A stretch of DNA of 64,000 nucleotides from Rhodeus uyekii (lineage: Eukaryota > Chordata > Actinopteri > Cypriniformes > Acheilognathidae), in assembly GCA_037043235.1 (NCBI GenBank), contig JAWRVZ010000311.1, forward strand, positions 472,307 through 536,306. The letters are read 5' to 3'. Below, piece after piece: positions 48,010-59,931 of the stretch (positions are counted from its first letter, which is position 1; each line of letters opens with the position of its first letter). Both the position numbers and the translations under genes were made by a program. Under the pieces are notes generated by a model. It did no database searches and was not told where the DNA came from. It was given only the letters and a program-made list of their open reading frames with translations.

Positions 48010-49120
48010 CATCCAAAATCTCATTCTGTCTTGAGTCGGTTCTTTTTTTTAATATGACTACTAAAAAAGTACATTCTAGGAATGTGTGTAGTAGGAATGT
48101 AATCTCATTGTACTATATTCGACATGTTGTCATGATCATGTGACCTACCAGTATCAGTTATGGATCTTCACTGCCATTCACAAATCCTTTCCTGTGGCAT
48201 CATGGGATAATAAAGTGGCCGTTGTATGCACACTTCAGAATCTCACCAGAAGAAGAATGTCATCCGGATTCTTTTATGAGCACTGTGAATTCACTGAGTG
48301 CTGTCACATACTGTTTTTGCCTACTACAGTAATCCCTCGCCACTTCGCGGTTTAAGTTTCGCGGCCTCAGTGCATCGTGGATTTTTCAAAAATATTCATC
48401 GAAATTTTTTTTTTTTAAAATACAGCCATTTCGGCAGCCGTTAAGCAGTTAAGCAGTTTCCCAGGATGCCAGACAAAGAGCGAAACTCTCTCAGAGGCTT
48501 TGTACACGCCCACGGGCACTCAGACAAGACACGTGATTGGTTCCCGGCGCGAGATCAACCAATGAGAGCACGAGTGGAGTGGGAGCCTCTTCGCCTCTCT
48601 CAGAAGCAAATGTTGACGATCCAACGCCGATATCTGACGATGAGGCGCTTCCCAAACTGATTTAAAGGCCTCATTATACCAGTACAGTAACACCATCATC
48701 ACATTCATTGAACCGCACAGGTCTGTCATCGTCATCATTACTGGAGTCTCAAGATACTATTGTCACTGATGAGTGTAGAACACCATAATACGTAAAGGTT
48801 TTATAGTTAAATATATTTAATTAAAAATATTTAAAGTATAACTATACATATTTTAAACATTCTGGTACCTACACACACATATACAGAAATTCCTAGGGGG
48901 GGCAATCCTACTTCCTACTACCTATCGCCGGGGGTTCCGGTCCACATTAACCGCGATAAACGAGGGATCAATGTATATGGTAGGGAAGTATGCCTTGATA
49001 CAGCCAACATCTCAATTGCTGAGCGATGCAGCATCCCAATTCGCATACTGTCCATCCAAATAGTATTCAAAATTAGAATTAGTGTGTTCCAAAATCCTAC
49101 TTAGAACCCCGAAGTGCAGA
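48010..49120. mobile_element. Repeat C, outer element, split by a nested insertion
   Basis: The left half (48010-48326) and right half (48974-49120) read continuously once the inner element is removed: the left ends GCCTACTA and the right continues TATGGTAGGGAAGTATGCC. The near-terminal words GCATCCAAAATCTC and GTGTTCCAAAATCC are related. Another partial copy lies at 38295-38435. Class unknown. Confidence 0.6.
48327..48973. mobile_element. Tigger/pogo-like MITE nested in repeat C
   Basis: Termini CAGTAATCCCTCGCCACTTC and the inverted CGATAAACGAGGGATCAATG, flanked by TA on both sides (48325-48326 and 48974-48975), fit a pogo/Tigger-type TA insertion. There is no transposase frame in the 647 bp. 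The CCTCGCCACTTCGCGG / AACCGCGATAAACGAGG ends are a familiar vertebrate pattern. Confidence 0.75.
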
Positions 49121-50695
49121 TCCTCTAACACCTATTACCCATAACCCATTGCAAGTTCGACGAGGATTCAATTAGTAATACAAACACGAATAAAAAGTGC
49201 TACAAATAACTACAAACATGGTGGAGTTAAGTAGATGGTTAAGTAGAGAGGTTTAAATGAAGGAGTATGAGTGATAAATAATCAGTATCTAAGTTATCCA
49301 CATTATATTTCATCTAAATTATTATAAAGACACGTTCGGTCATTAACATTTAAAAGCAACACACAAGGAGTCTGCATGAAAGACCCACAACTGGCAGATC
49401 AACATGCTAATAAATTGTTCTTCTGAAATTTAATTGAATGTGAAGGATTGAAACTGTGACAAAATGATTGACAGGGCAGTTTAAATGGTGACATAAAATG
49501 TTTACAGGCAAACTAAACTGCATCTTTATTTCGCTAATGTTTACCTCTTTCACATTTTGTCCTTGAGCGATGTATATATGTAGAATTGTATATAGAATTT
49601 TAATAACCTTTAGTTAATGCACCGTCTAGATCTAGAACATTTTGGCAACTTATAACATTACATAAACAGCATGACATTAGTTCCTCTCAATGTGGTATTG
49701 ATTAGAAAACTGCAACAGGGACCCAGAGAAGAAATTACATTAAAGAAAACAGAGTAGGCCAAGGTTAAGAGGTGTCACATGAATGCTTCCCGAGTTGCTT
49801 TTTCAATTCGTAGAGTAATGCTCAAGTCTTTTCTTCTCCGTTTCCTGCACAGATCATCTTTCTTCCTGTGGAATTTTAGTTGGCACAGATACATAATAGC
49901 GCATTCAGGGGCAATTTAGACTTATTTATTATACGTTTTAATGGCTTTTGGGGTGTAACCATGGATAAAGTCAAATGCTATTAAACGCTGAAGTCTGAAT
50001 TCACATTCTTACCATTTTTCTTCTCATTAGGTTTCTTGGCAATGTGATTGAAAATCTTAGCAATGTGCTGCGCAACTCCTCATTGCTCTGACAAGGAGAG
50101 TCTATTTTGCTTCCTCTAGCGCAGCAGGCCAAAACAGAGGCTAACTTCTGACCGTCACAGCATGAATGCAGCACAGCCCAACATTAAGTCCCTGTAATTA
50201 GGGCTTCAAGCTGCTTGCCTTTAATGGCTTTTAAAGGCTAGCTGTTCCCCTCACATTCTATCAGAAGCAATTTATTAGACTCCTTAACCTCATCCTCCTC
50301 CCTGCCATTGTAGAAATGTATTTTGTGGTGAACCACTTTTAAAATATAGCAAAACCGTTTTAAAACTGGGCTTCCTTAATCTCTGGCGTCTTCAGCTTTC
50401 ATTAAAAGAATCAAGAAGGAACACTAATTAATCAAAGCAAATGACTACATTTTACTGAACAGCTGCTTTATATATTGGTTGTGGAGATGGGGAGAGCGCA
50501 AATGTACTTGCACTGTAATCTAACCGTTCTTCATTGCAAAAAAGTGAACTTGCACCTCTTGATGGAAATAAATGTTAAATAAATGTTGTGATGTCATCTC
50601 CTTCAAGACGTGCTTCAGTTTTGGGCAAGGTTTTGCATTATCAGTGCAAGAGTCCAGCACTCTGTAAAGTCTCCTCCAGCACATCCCAAAGACTT
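49121..50695. other. Unassigned, largely repeat-free intergenic sequence
   Basis: No exon recognised. About 49980-50340 has balanced composition with CCCTGTAATTAGGGCTTC and AATGGCTTTTAAAGGC words, the kind of stretch seen in conserved non-coding elements. This is a guess without alignment. Confidence 0.3.
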
Positions 50696-51045
50696 TGTCA
50701 CGATTCAAGTATGGGAGGACTCAGAATGCAGGGTGAATGAGGGTTTATTACAATAAATAAACATATAAACCAAAACTGCCCACGAGGGGGAAAACATAAA
50801 CTAAACAGATAAACTGATCAAATTGAGAAAACAAACAAACCGGATCGAACGTGCACTGGGAACAGGGAACAGATCAAACGTGAAGACATCCAACAAATGA
50901 CAACGACATGACACAGGACAGCAAACACACCGGGATTAAATAAGGAACACATGAGGAAAGGTTATGAGCAGAAACAGCTGGGATCAATTAAGGGAAACGA
51001 GGGAACAAGATGGGTGGGGTTACACAACAACAAGACACAACAAAA
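50696..51045 (-). mobile_element. Probable solo LTR (retrotransposon), minus orientation
   Basis: Read on the minus strand, the 350-bp block ends AATCGTGACA and has AATAAACCCTCATTCACC about 50 bases before that end, a normal polyadenylation signal and R/U5 layout for a Ty3/gypsy LTR. GACTT is present at both outer edges (50691-50695 and 51046-51050). No internal coding region adjoins it. The upstream boundary is the less certain one. Confidence 0.55.
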
Positions 51046-51279
51046 GGACTTAAATGAATTTAAGTCTGGACTCAGACGAGTCGATTCATGTGCTCCCTCC
51101 CAACCATTCTTTCACAGTTTGAGCCTGATGAATCTTGACAGTATCATCCTGGAATACGGCAGTGACGTGTCTTCCGACACGGTTGTTTAAGAGATGAAAA
51201 GATACACACTACGAGACTTAAAAAAAAAACGTTTTGAAAATAATCTCATGCACAATAATGCTTTTTATAAATAAAAAAT

Positions 51280-51635
51280 ACTGTAAAAATAGCAATAGTA
51301 TGATGTGTTATCAAAATTAATATTCATGTGATGTCAAAGCTGAATTTTCAGCATCATTACTCCAGTCTTCAGAGTCACATGATCCTTCAGAAATCATTCT
51401 AATACATTAATTTGGTGTTCTGGAAACATTTCTCAATTATAAATGTTGAAAACAGCTGAACTGCTTAATTAATCATGATACATTATTCTTCAGTATACTT
51501 TGATGAATAGACATCTTTTGAAACATTATAGATCTAAATGTATTCACTGTAACTTTAGATCAAATTAATGCATCCAAAAGTATTAGTTGCCTTCTGAAAC
51601 TCTTTTTAATGAACCCAAACATTTGAATGGTAGTG
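51280..51635 (-). repeat. Dispersed cyprinid repeat B, copy 3
   Basis: Reverse-oriented copy with GCTGAATTTTCAGCATCATT, CTCCAGTCTTCAGAGTCACA and TGATCCTTCAGAAATCATTC, ending CAAACATTTGAATGGTAGTG, which corresponds to the start of the 24.5-kb copy. Confidence 0.75.
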
Positions 51636-54600
51636 TGTTTGTAATATCCAAAGATGGTAGTTAGATTTGTAGCCATCTGGTACATATGGAAGAAAAGAAA
51701 AAAAATCAGTAGATGCAGATGTTGATAGATGTTTTAATGATAGTAGCAGCGCTGATGAGTGACCATATGCGCACACACTATTAATATACTCACACAGTCC
51801 TTGAACCCACAAATCCTATCTTTTCTTGTGGTTCTTGTCTAGTTACTGTCCACCTGTTAGCAACACGACAGGTGGGGAAAACATTTTAAAATCCCTCAGC
51901 GACACACGGAGACTGTTCCAGTAAGTGCCTCTCTGGGAAAAGAAACATCACAGGATTGACAGATGGCTGTACATGGTTTTACAATCAAAAGACTTGAAGG
52001 CTTGAAAAAGAAAACATTAAAGATGTGAAAAGTCCAGAACTTGTGGAATTGAGGGGTACATATTGTTTCAAAGGATTTGCATTCATGTAGGATTATTTGA
52101 GCCTCGTTACTGTGAGGTAGATTCACTGTCAGTTATCAAAAATGTGAAATTGTTGCCCACCCAAATTGTTCATAGGGCTTACATGCCATGATCCCAATTA
52201 GAGCCCAAGTCATGAGAGAAGCTTTAAATCACACATGTTCTCATTAGCACAACCACAATCTACTGAAATGTATTTTTAGGTGTTGGTTCTCAAGTCTAGT
52301 CAAATGGTTGGAGCCAGTGTGTTAAAAACATCAGTTTTTTCTCATGAATACAGCAGTAACTAAAACATACTTCTCACATTTTGTCTTCACCCTGAAAAAC
52401 CTGAAAAACCTCCAGAAATCAATGCAGTGATGAAAGATGATCCGTTCAACATCTTTGTTCTCAGTCTCACTGGGGTTAAGAAAACCAGACAGGCTTTTGT
52501 AGCCGTGTATTCTTTAAGATTCTGTTTCTAAAACGGCTCATTTAGAAATCAATTTCATTGTCTGTGCAACCGTTTTGGATCTGAATATCAAAGTTACAAA
52601 ATCTGGATAGTCAAGACACAGGTCATCGTTCCACCAGTGGAAAGTTTGCAACAATAATAACACAATTTAAAACAATAATATCTTAGTCTAAACCTAAAGT
52701 AATATTAGCAAACTGTATATCATTTGAATGCTTACAATCTCTAGTGCAGTAATTTATTAAAAAGCAACAAGTATTTTTTTAGACTCATACGGTGTGTTAA
52801 TATCTTTATTTTGAAAGAGCGATGAACATAAAAAATTCAGAAAAATTGTCAGAAACCTCTTTTTCATGTTTTCAGTTTGTTTTGTTGTTGTTGTTTTTTG
52901 AGAAAAAAGGCCTGAAAATGTTTTTACTATAAAGAAAATGTATAGACTGGTTGAATTTAAATCAAACACTGTCAAACTGGACATATTACTTCTGAGTTGG
53001 ATGTCTACTTTATAAATAGTATGAAATGTATGGAAATATAAGGTTCAGATCAATCATAAAGTTTGGTACTGTATTCATCAACCTTAAATTTGGAACAGAA
53101 CTTGTTCAGGTTTATGAATTTAACTTTCTTGTCAAATATATATTTTATATAAAATATAAAGAATTATATTCCTATATGTATATATTATATTTTTACATTT
53201 TATAAACTTCAAATTCATCACTTTTTCACTACAACAATCTGCTAAGAGTCTTCTTTAAAAAGAGACCAAACTTAAGTATTCAAGATTTAAAAAAAGTATA
53301 TAGTATATGTACTATATTGTACTAATAAATATAGTTTAAGGGTTGTAGTAAACAGCTGCTAATTCTTTAATAATTCAGATTTTAAAAAATTATTATTGTT
53401 TTTTTGTAAACATTTTTTTTTACAGTTTATGAGCAGGCAACTGGCTGCTTTTTCTCTGTCAGTGAAGAAACTCTAAACAACAAACAGTCGTGGGCGTCAT
53501 TTAGAAAATATTGGTGAATACTTGTCCTCATTCACAGAAAGCGCAGCAAGCCAAGTTTCTATGGAGACAGCATTTTTCTGCTGATGCAAGAAGAACCTCT
53601 TCAAACTTCCCACATTCCCACATTTACCTCCAGAGTCACTCACATAATCAGACGGGAAGCATTGACCCTCAGGGAATACTTGTTCAAGACAGAGGTAGAG
53701 TGTAACTCTATTTAGTTTTCTGGATGAATTTTCCAACCAAAATCAAATATGGCATTCTTTCCACAGGACCCCACTTTGTGTTTTAACACTCTCTCACCCT
53801 CTGAAGCATTTCATTATTTCCAAATCCATGAACTCAGACAATTTGTGTGTTCTGCTGTGTCAGTTGTGGCCTTTGATGTGAACTCCCCAATGCTTGGGTT
53901 GTGTTCATTAGCCAACAATGGTGTGATCTTGTGCTCGTTTTTCTCCAGGAATAACAAGAATGAGTGTAGCCTGTTCTATAACCTTTAAATCCAAGCTACT
54001 GGAACACAGTGGGAGTCCCAATTTCTGACCTGAGAAAATATGAACAACACTTAAGTACTTACAGCAGCACATGATGAAAAACATCCTGATACTCATCCGT
54101 TGAGATTCAGAATTTGACTTTTAACCTCAAGATTAGTTTTGAAATTTATTTATTTTTTAATTTGTATTAGTAAATGGTGGGTCATTTAAGAAACTTTTTT
54201 TTAAAACAATTGTTTGAAATTTCCAATTTGTAATATTTTTTATAAAAATAAATGTACTACAATTTATTGTAATAATTATTTAATAATTAATTTATACATA
54301 AACATGTCTATTCAAGATCTATAAAGGTCTATTAAAAATATCTTATGTAATGCTTCGCCTAAAGTACGTTTTTATTATTGCAAGTTAGAGGAAAAAAGTA
54401 AAAACACTAAACATTACATTGCAGTAAAATTAAATCTTATTCATTCATTTTGCTCAAGTGCAGTTGGAGGATGCAACAAATACTTGTAATAAAATGTGTA
54501 TTCAATAAAAATGTTTTACTAGTGGTATCAGGATTTTGGCCCTTACCGTTCAGAGATTAGAGAACAATTGGTCACTTTCACTTTTTTATGTATTAAGTGT

Positions 54601-55605
54601 AAAACATAGAGGAGTTGATGCTTATGAAAGATGTTGAAATTAGAGAAGTAGCGAGAAGGTAACTTGAGGCCACCAGCAAAGATATATTTATACTCTAACC
54701 GGACAAACGTGCTGCTGAAAGCAGTGATGGATGAGATTGGGGCCACTGCGGTGAAACAACACGACAGCACAAAAGCTGTCCCGCTGTAGAGAAGACACTA
54801 AAGCCACTTGAGTGTTGAAAGCAAGACAGCCGGTAGGACATGAGGGCGACTGAGGGTCTGCTTACCTCCTGTGACTTTGAAGCTGCTGATTAACCACAAG
54901 GATGAATCTAATGTCAACTTTAACTTTAAATTACTTTATTTCACATAGGTCACTTCGAATTAAAGTGTCACCTAATGTAAATTGCAACAAAAAATGTTGG
55001 CGAGGCTATTGGAATACGGCCAAAGCTTCTGGGGGTCTCATTTTACCAGGATCGCATTACAGGATCAATCAACAGCATGCAGGGAGAAATACTCAAGACT
55101 GTAGAGGTGTGGCAGATCCAGGGCTGACGTTGTGTGTGGGTTGTGTCTGTGTTTTTGTGTGGTTGGTCAATACAGAGAAGAATAGACAGCATGATGTATC
55201 AGGGCAGTGCTGATGTGATCGATTACCTCTCATTGCCAAAAATCTATTTTCCCTTCCAGTGATGGAGAGGGTGCTGAGATGGACCTAATGGAGGGTGGTG
55301 CGTCGGGTCAGTAGCCAATAATCACAGGTGCGAGGCGTTCTTTTACATGGGGCTCTGGAGATTTCCTTTTTGTTAAGTTCAGTTTTTAAGTCTAATCTGA
55401 TCCAACTTTGCAGTGAAGAAAGAAATCCTTTCTTGTATTGGTATTCCAAAACATAAATGTCCTTAATCCTTTCAGAGGTACATAACATTCTGCTGACACA
55501 AATGGTACAAATCGATGACAAAAAAAGCGCATAGTTGGTGTTCGTGACTGATTGGACCTCACTGCGTCCAATAGCTTAATCTGGTTATTGACATCATTTG
55601 AAGAT
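51636..55605. other. Unassigned A/T-rich intergenic sequence
   Basis: No gene is supported. The open frames are short, lack family resemblance and have no splice context. There are local A/T-rich low-complexity stretches (for example 53130-53420 and 54130-54400). Confidence 0.3.
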
Positions 55606-56515
55606 TTAAAGGGATAGTTCATACAATAAGAACAGTTTGTCATCATTCTCATATCATTTCCAACCTGCATGATTTTAATTCCTCCATTGGACACAAAATG
55701 AGAAAGTCCAAACTTCTCAAGTGACAAGCTAACAAAAGCACTATTAAAATTAAAAAGGTAATTCATTTATCTATATTCCAAATCCTAAGAATCAATACTA
55801 TAGCTTTATGAGGAACGGATGTTATTTGACATTTATAGAGTCATGTATATGGTCTAATGTCCCCGGGTTAATACAAGATGTTTTTATTTGTATTATTATG
55901 AATACCTGTATGGAATGAAGTACCCAGGTCAAGATAAGAACATGATGTCCCTAGTGTCAAAGTCCTGTCGCGTGTCTCACATCCGGGTTCCTCAGTGTTT
56001 TCCAGATCCTTCCCTCTCCTGTCTTGTTAGTAATTACCCAGTTAATCATCACAGCTGTGTCCCATTTCCTTGTGTATTTATTCCTCTCGTGTCCCCCTTG
56101 TCATTGTCAGTTATTGGATGTCTATGCTATGCGTAGCGTGTGTGGATGCTCCCTTCCGTGTTGCCCCGAGTTTCTGAGTTTGCACCCTCGAGTGCCTTTT
56201 GTTTTCCGTTATTGAATAAAGTGTTTTTTGTTGGAAGCTCCGTGTTCTCTCGTCTGCCTCCACATCACACGCACCTTCGGTATAACACCTAGGTCAACAC
56301 ATGAAGTTTTCAGTATATATTATTATTAGCTGTAACGAATGCATAAGTTAAGAACATGATGTCAACAGGTGAACGCCTGAAGTTTTTATTATTGTTATTA
56401 TTATTATAAACATCATTGGTTCTCATTTGTTTTTCGAAGGTCTTACAGGTTTGGAATGATATGAGGAGAGTAAATAATGACAGAACTTTAATTTTTGGGT
56501 GATCTAACCCCTTAA
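55606..56515. mobile_element. TTAA MITE family A, copy 5, carrying a nested LTR
   Basis: TTAAAGGGATAGTTCATACA opens the element at 55606, and TTTTTGGGTGATCTAACCCC followed by TTAA closes it at 56515. The interior contains a solo LTR (55955-56287) and a short A/T-rich duplicated segment (near 56290-56400). No coding capacity. Confidence 0.65.
55955..56287 (+). mobile_element. Solo LTR with a 5-bp target duplication
   Basis: Begins TGTCAAAGTCCTGTCG and ends CTTCGGTATAACA, flanked by CCTAG on both sides (55950-55954 and 56288-56292). TGAATAAAGTG about 70 bases before the end is the expected polyadenylation signal. A 5-bp duplication and TG...CA ends are typical of Ty3/gypsy-class integration, and the lack of internal sequence indicates LTR-LTR recombination. 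Confidence 0.82.
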
Positions 56516-59500
56516 CTTCACATTTACAATAGAAATACATTCAGTAACACTATACAATGACAATACAATAATTTGTTAAGATTAGTTAATATATTAACTA
56601 ACATGAACATTGAGCAATACATTTGTTAATGTATTTATTTTTTGTTCATGTTTGTTCACAGCTTTTGATTTTAATAATGTATCAGTAAATGTTCAAATTA
56701 ACAGTTCAATATATTGTGGCTACAAATTAAAAGTTTGTTCTCATTTTAGTATGTTTTTATTCATTTCAGAAGTTGAAGCTATTTTATCTGGTAAATAAGA
56801 TTTTTTTTTTGCAGTATTGTAGCTTTCAATCTCATTCGCACGTGACACCAAGAATATGTAGCAAGTTTTGAGCGTGTGTATTCCTCACACAACGTTTAGA
56901 GATCACGGAATAAAGTAAACATGGACTACTTGGTGCATTTTTAACAGCCTCAGTTCTTGTTATTGTATAGAAATAGCATTGTGGTGAGCAACTCCTTTTG
57001 TGTTGCATAGAAAAAATAATGACTTGGAATTGTATGAAAGTAAATAAAGGATAAAAGTATAAACACATTGAATATAATTTATCACAGTATTAGTGTTACA
57101 TGCCACACAAACGCTTTGACGTTCAAAGAGAACTTTTTTATTATAAACAGAAGGCATCAAAAACAAAGCAACGTCTGTCCCTCATTTCCAAAAATGATTT
57201 ACAAGTCATCAATCATTTGTATAACTCTAATATGTACAAAATAATTTTTCAAACTCCTGAGAACTAAATATAAAAAAAATGAACATGAGAAGATAAAAAG
57301 CATGTGAACTATGCGTGAACATCCTCTACTTAATGTTATGGCCTCATATAAAAATATGTTTATTCCATAGACAAATATCTCCTGCCAGAATATGTACAAA
57401 AAATATATATACCGCAACTGGCCGCCGTAACACTTGCAAGTGCTACTGTTGTAAATATCCAGTGAGTTTGCACCATTTCAGGTGCTTCTGAACTTGCAAC
57501 GAGAGTCATCTTGTTAAAGAAAGGCAAATAAAACACAGAAAATACAGTAATGTGAGAAACACAAGTAACACTTCAGGAATACAGAAGACATTGAGTGGTG
57601 AAAGAATACATATCTGATGATTTTATGTACGTCCAAAGGCACTATGCTTGTAAATATACTGTATATGTTTTAACCTTAACCAAACTGCCAACTTTTCGCC
57701 ATTTCTATAACTTCATGTTATTGTGTTACATTAAACACACATGCAAGAGTCAGAGTTTTTATCCCCCCCCCCCAAAAAAAAATGTATTTGAAATTACTTT
57801 GAAATTACTTTCTGAATGAAATGAGATAAAAGGCAATTAAAATAACGAAAATACTAGATTTGAAAGTCTTTTTAAGAAGAATAAAGCTCATCTTTTTGAT
57901 AATTAGTGAAACAAATAACTGCTTGTTAATATACAAAGATAAGAAGCAGCCCAATTTGTTGAAGGAAAACAGATTTTTATCGTGAAAACTCAAAACAGAC
58001 TGTACCACAGCTGTAGCAACACTGCCGCTGATTTATGAATCCAGGCGTTAGCAACTGCTGTATCTTTTTCAACAGGCATGCAACGTGCGACCATTGAGAC
58101 TTACGGAGAAAAACAACCTTGCGTGCTTGCGAACAGATGCTCAGCACAACTCTAAGATGGAAGGAAACGAGGTCTGTTTGCAAGAGAGCAGAAATATTAA
58201 TTACAAAGTTGGATCTTTGAGGTGAAGCATGCTAGAGGAAGCCCACGCGGCACATGTCTGCTGAGCGCCAGACGGTTTATTCTGGGAAATCCGAAGCTCT
58301 CGACAAAGAGATGGGAGTGTATGAGTAGAAAGGGTGGAGAGATGAAGAGAAAAAACGAAATCAGCATAAAATTAAAAGGAGCGAACTAAACTGGCAAAGG
58401 CCACAAGGCTTCGGTAAAAACCTCAGGGGCCGACGTGGTCCTTTTGATCCGTCACGGCGAACGTCAACCCCCCATCAGCCTATGACGGGTCCTCATCACA
58501 ACCACATGAAGCAGACTCTCTAACTTATCCATTCATGAAAAAGACACTGCCGTACGAGGGGTGTGTGATGAAATATGCCAAAATATAGACAAGCTGGGGT
58601 AAAATTAAACTGCATGTGTTGAACTGAGCGAAACACGTTGTATTTATATGCATACACTGCAAAAACGTTTGCTAATCAGTATTTTTGTCATGTCTTCAGC
58701 AAAAATATTTACAAATTTAACGAAGGAGGCAAATTTGCATAATACATCTTAACATTTTCTTTTTCCACTGGCATCCTTTTTAAAACATGAACCTAGAAAA
58801 ATCAATTTATGCTTTTTAAGATTTATTATCATAGTAGTAACAACAGTAAAAACGTTCTTTCTTGCAATACCAAAAGTAAATGTTTGAAGATTCTTTGTCA
58901 TAAGCAATTCTGCTATTCAAAAATGTCTTATTTTAAATATATTTAAATGATGTATTATAATATAATACGAATATATTAAATAAATTTAGCTGAGAAGCAA
59001 AATTTGAATAATACACATTGAATTTGTTCATTTTTAACTTTCTTCCATGGAACACCAAAATAATATTTTTGAATGTTCTTTTTGAAAAACATTTTCTTGA
59101 GAAGCAAAAATAGCATAAAAAGAATAAAGCTAAGTATATTTATTACAATGCGATATTAATATATAAAACAGACGGCATAAATTTAGCTGAGAAGTCAAAT
59201 TCGCGTAATACATCTTGAATGATGTTTATTTTTCTTACGCCACTGGTTGTTTGTCATTTTAAACAAAACAATTAATAAAAGTTTGATTTATGCTCGAAAC
59301 AATATTAACAACAACCATAAAAAATCTTGTTCTCTGGAACACCAAATGTAATTTTTTAAAATATTCTTTATGTAACTTTTTGCTTCTCAAGAAAATGTAT
59401 CTCATTTTAAGAAAAAAAAAGGACCAAAATACTGATTAAAAAATAACAAAATTCCCTGCTGTCAAACCATAAGACTCAAAACTTTCAAACTCTAGTTATG

Positions 59501-59931
59501 TGACTCTTCATGTAAAACTAAAGTGATGTTTTGCTCCTACACTGGAGAAGTCATATACATATATATTTAATAAGAAATACGGAAAGAACCAAGAATACGC
59601 TGCACCTGGTTTTAAAGCTAACAGTTATGTGCAATGTGGTAACTGGAATGGTTACGCACACAGTGTAGCTTAATTTTAGCAGACTTGTTTTCTTTGTGTA
59701 AATCCACCCTGTGATCATAAACCATGTAAACCTCTCCCTTTACATCCTGAAGTCACAGCAGTCCACCGAACGAATCCAGAATATCTGCAGTAATGTACAG
59801 CCGTTTGCTACATGTGGACATGAGGATGAAATCGTAAACCAAACTTACATAAAATACATTTTAAATGTACACTTTATCTCACTCTGCTGACTTTTAAATT
59901 ATCGTTGTCCAGTATAAACTCCCCTCTCTTT
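56516..59931 (-). other. Downstream sequence and probable long 3' UTR of nectin3
   Basis: Everything from about 57.1 to 59.9 kb lacks convincing repeats apart from A/T-rich runs and could be the nectin3 3' UTR. A minus-strand AATAAA is present at 57137-57142, and other candidates lie nearer the stop codon. Which one is used cannot be told from sequence alone. A C-run followed by an A-run is at 57763-57781. Confidence 0.35.

Noticed and set aside
53497..53736. 79-codon minus-strand frame as a possible lone exon
   Set aside because: No family resemblance, no supporting splice sites and no neighbouring exons.
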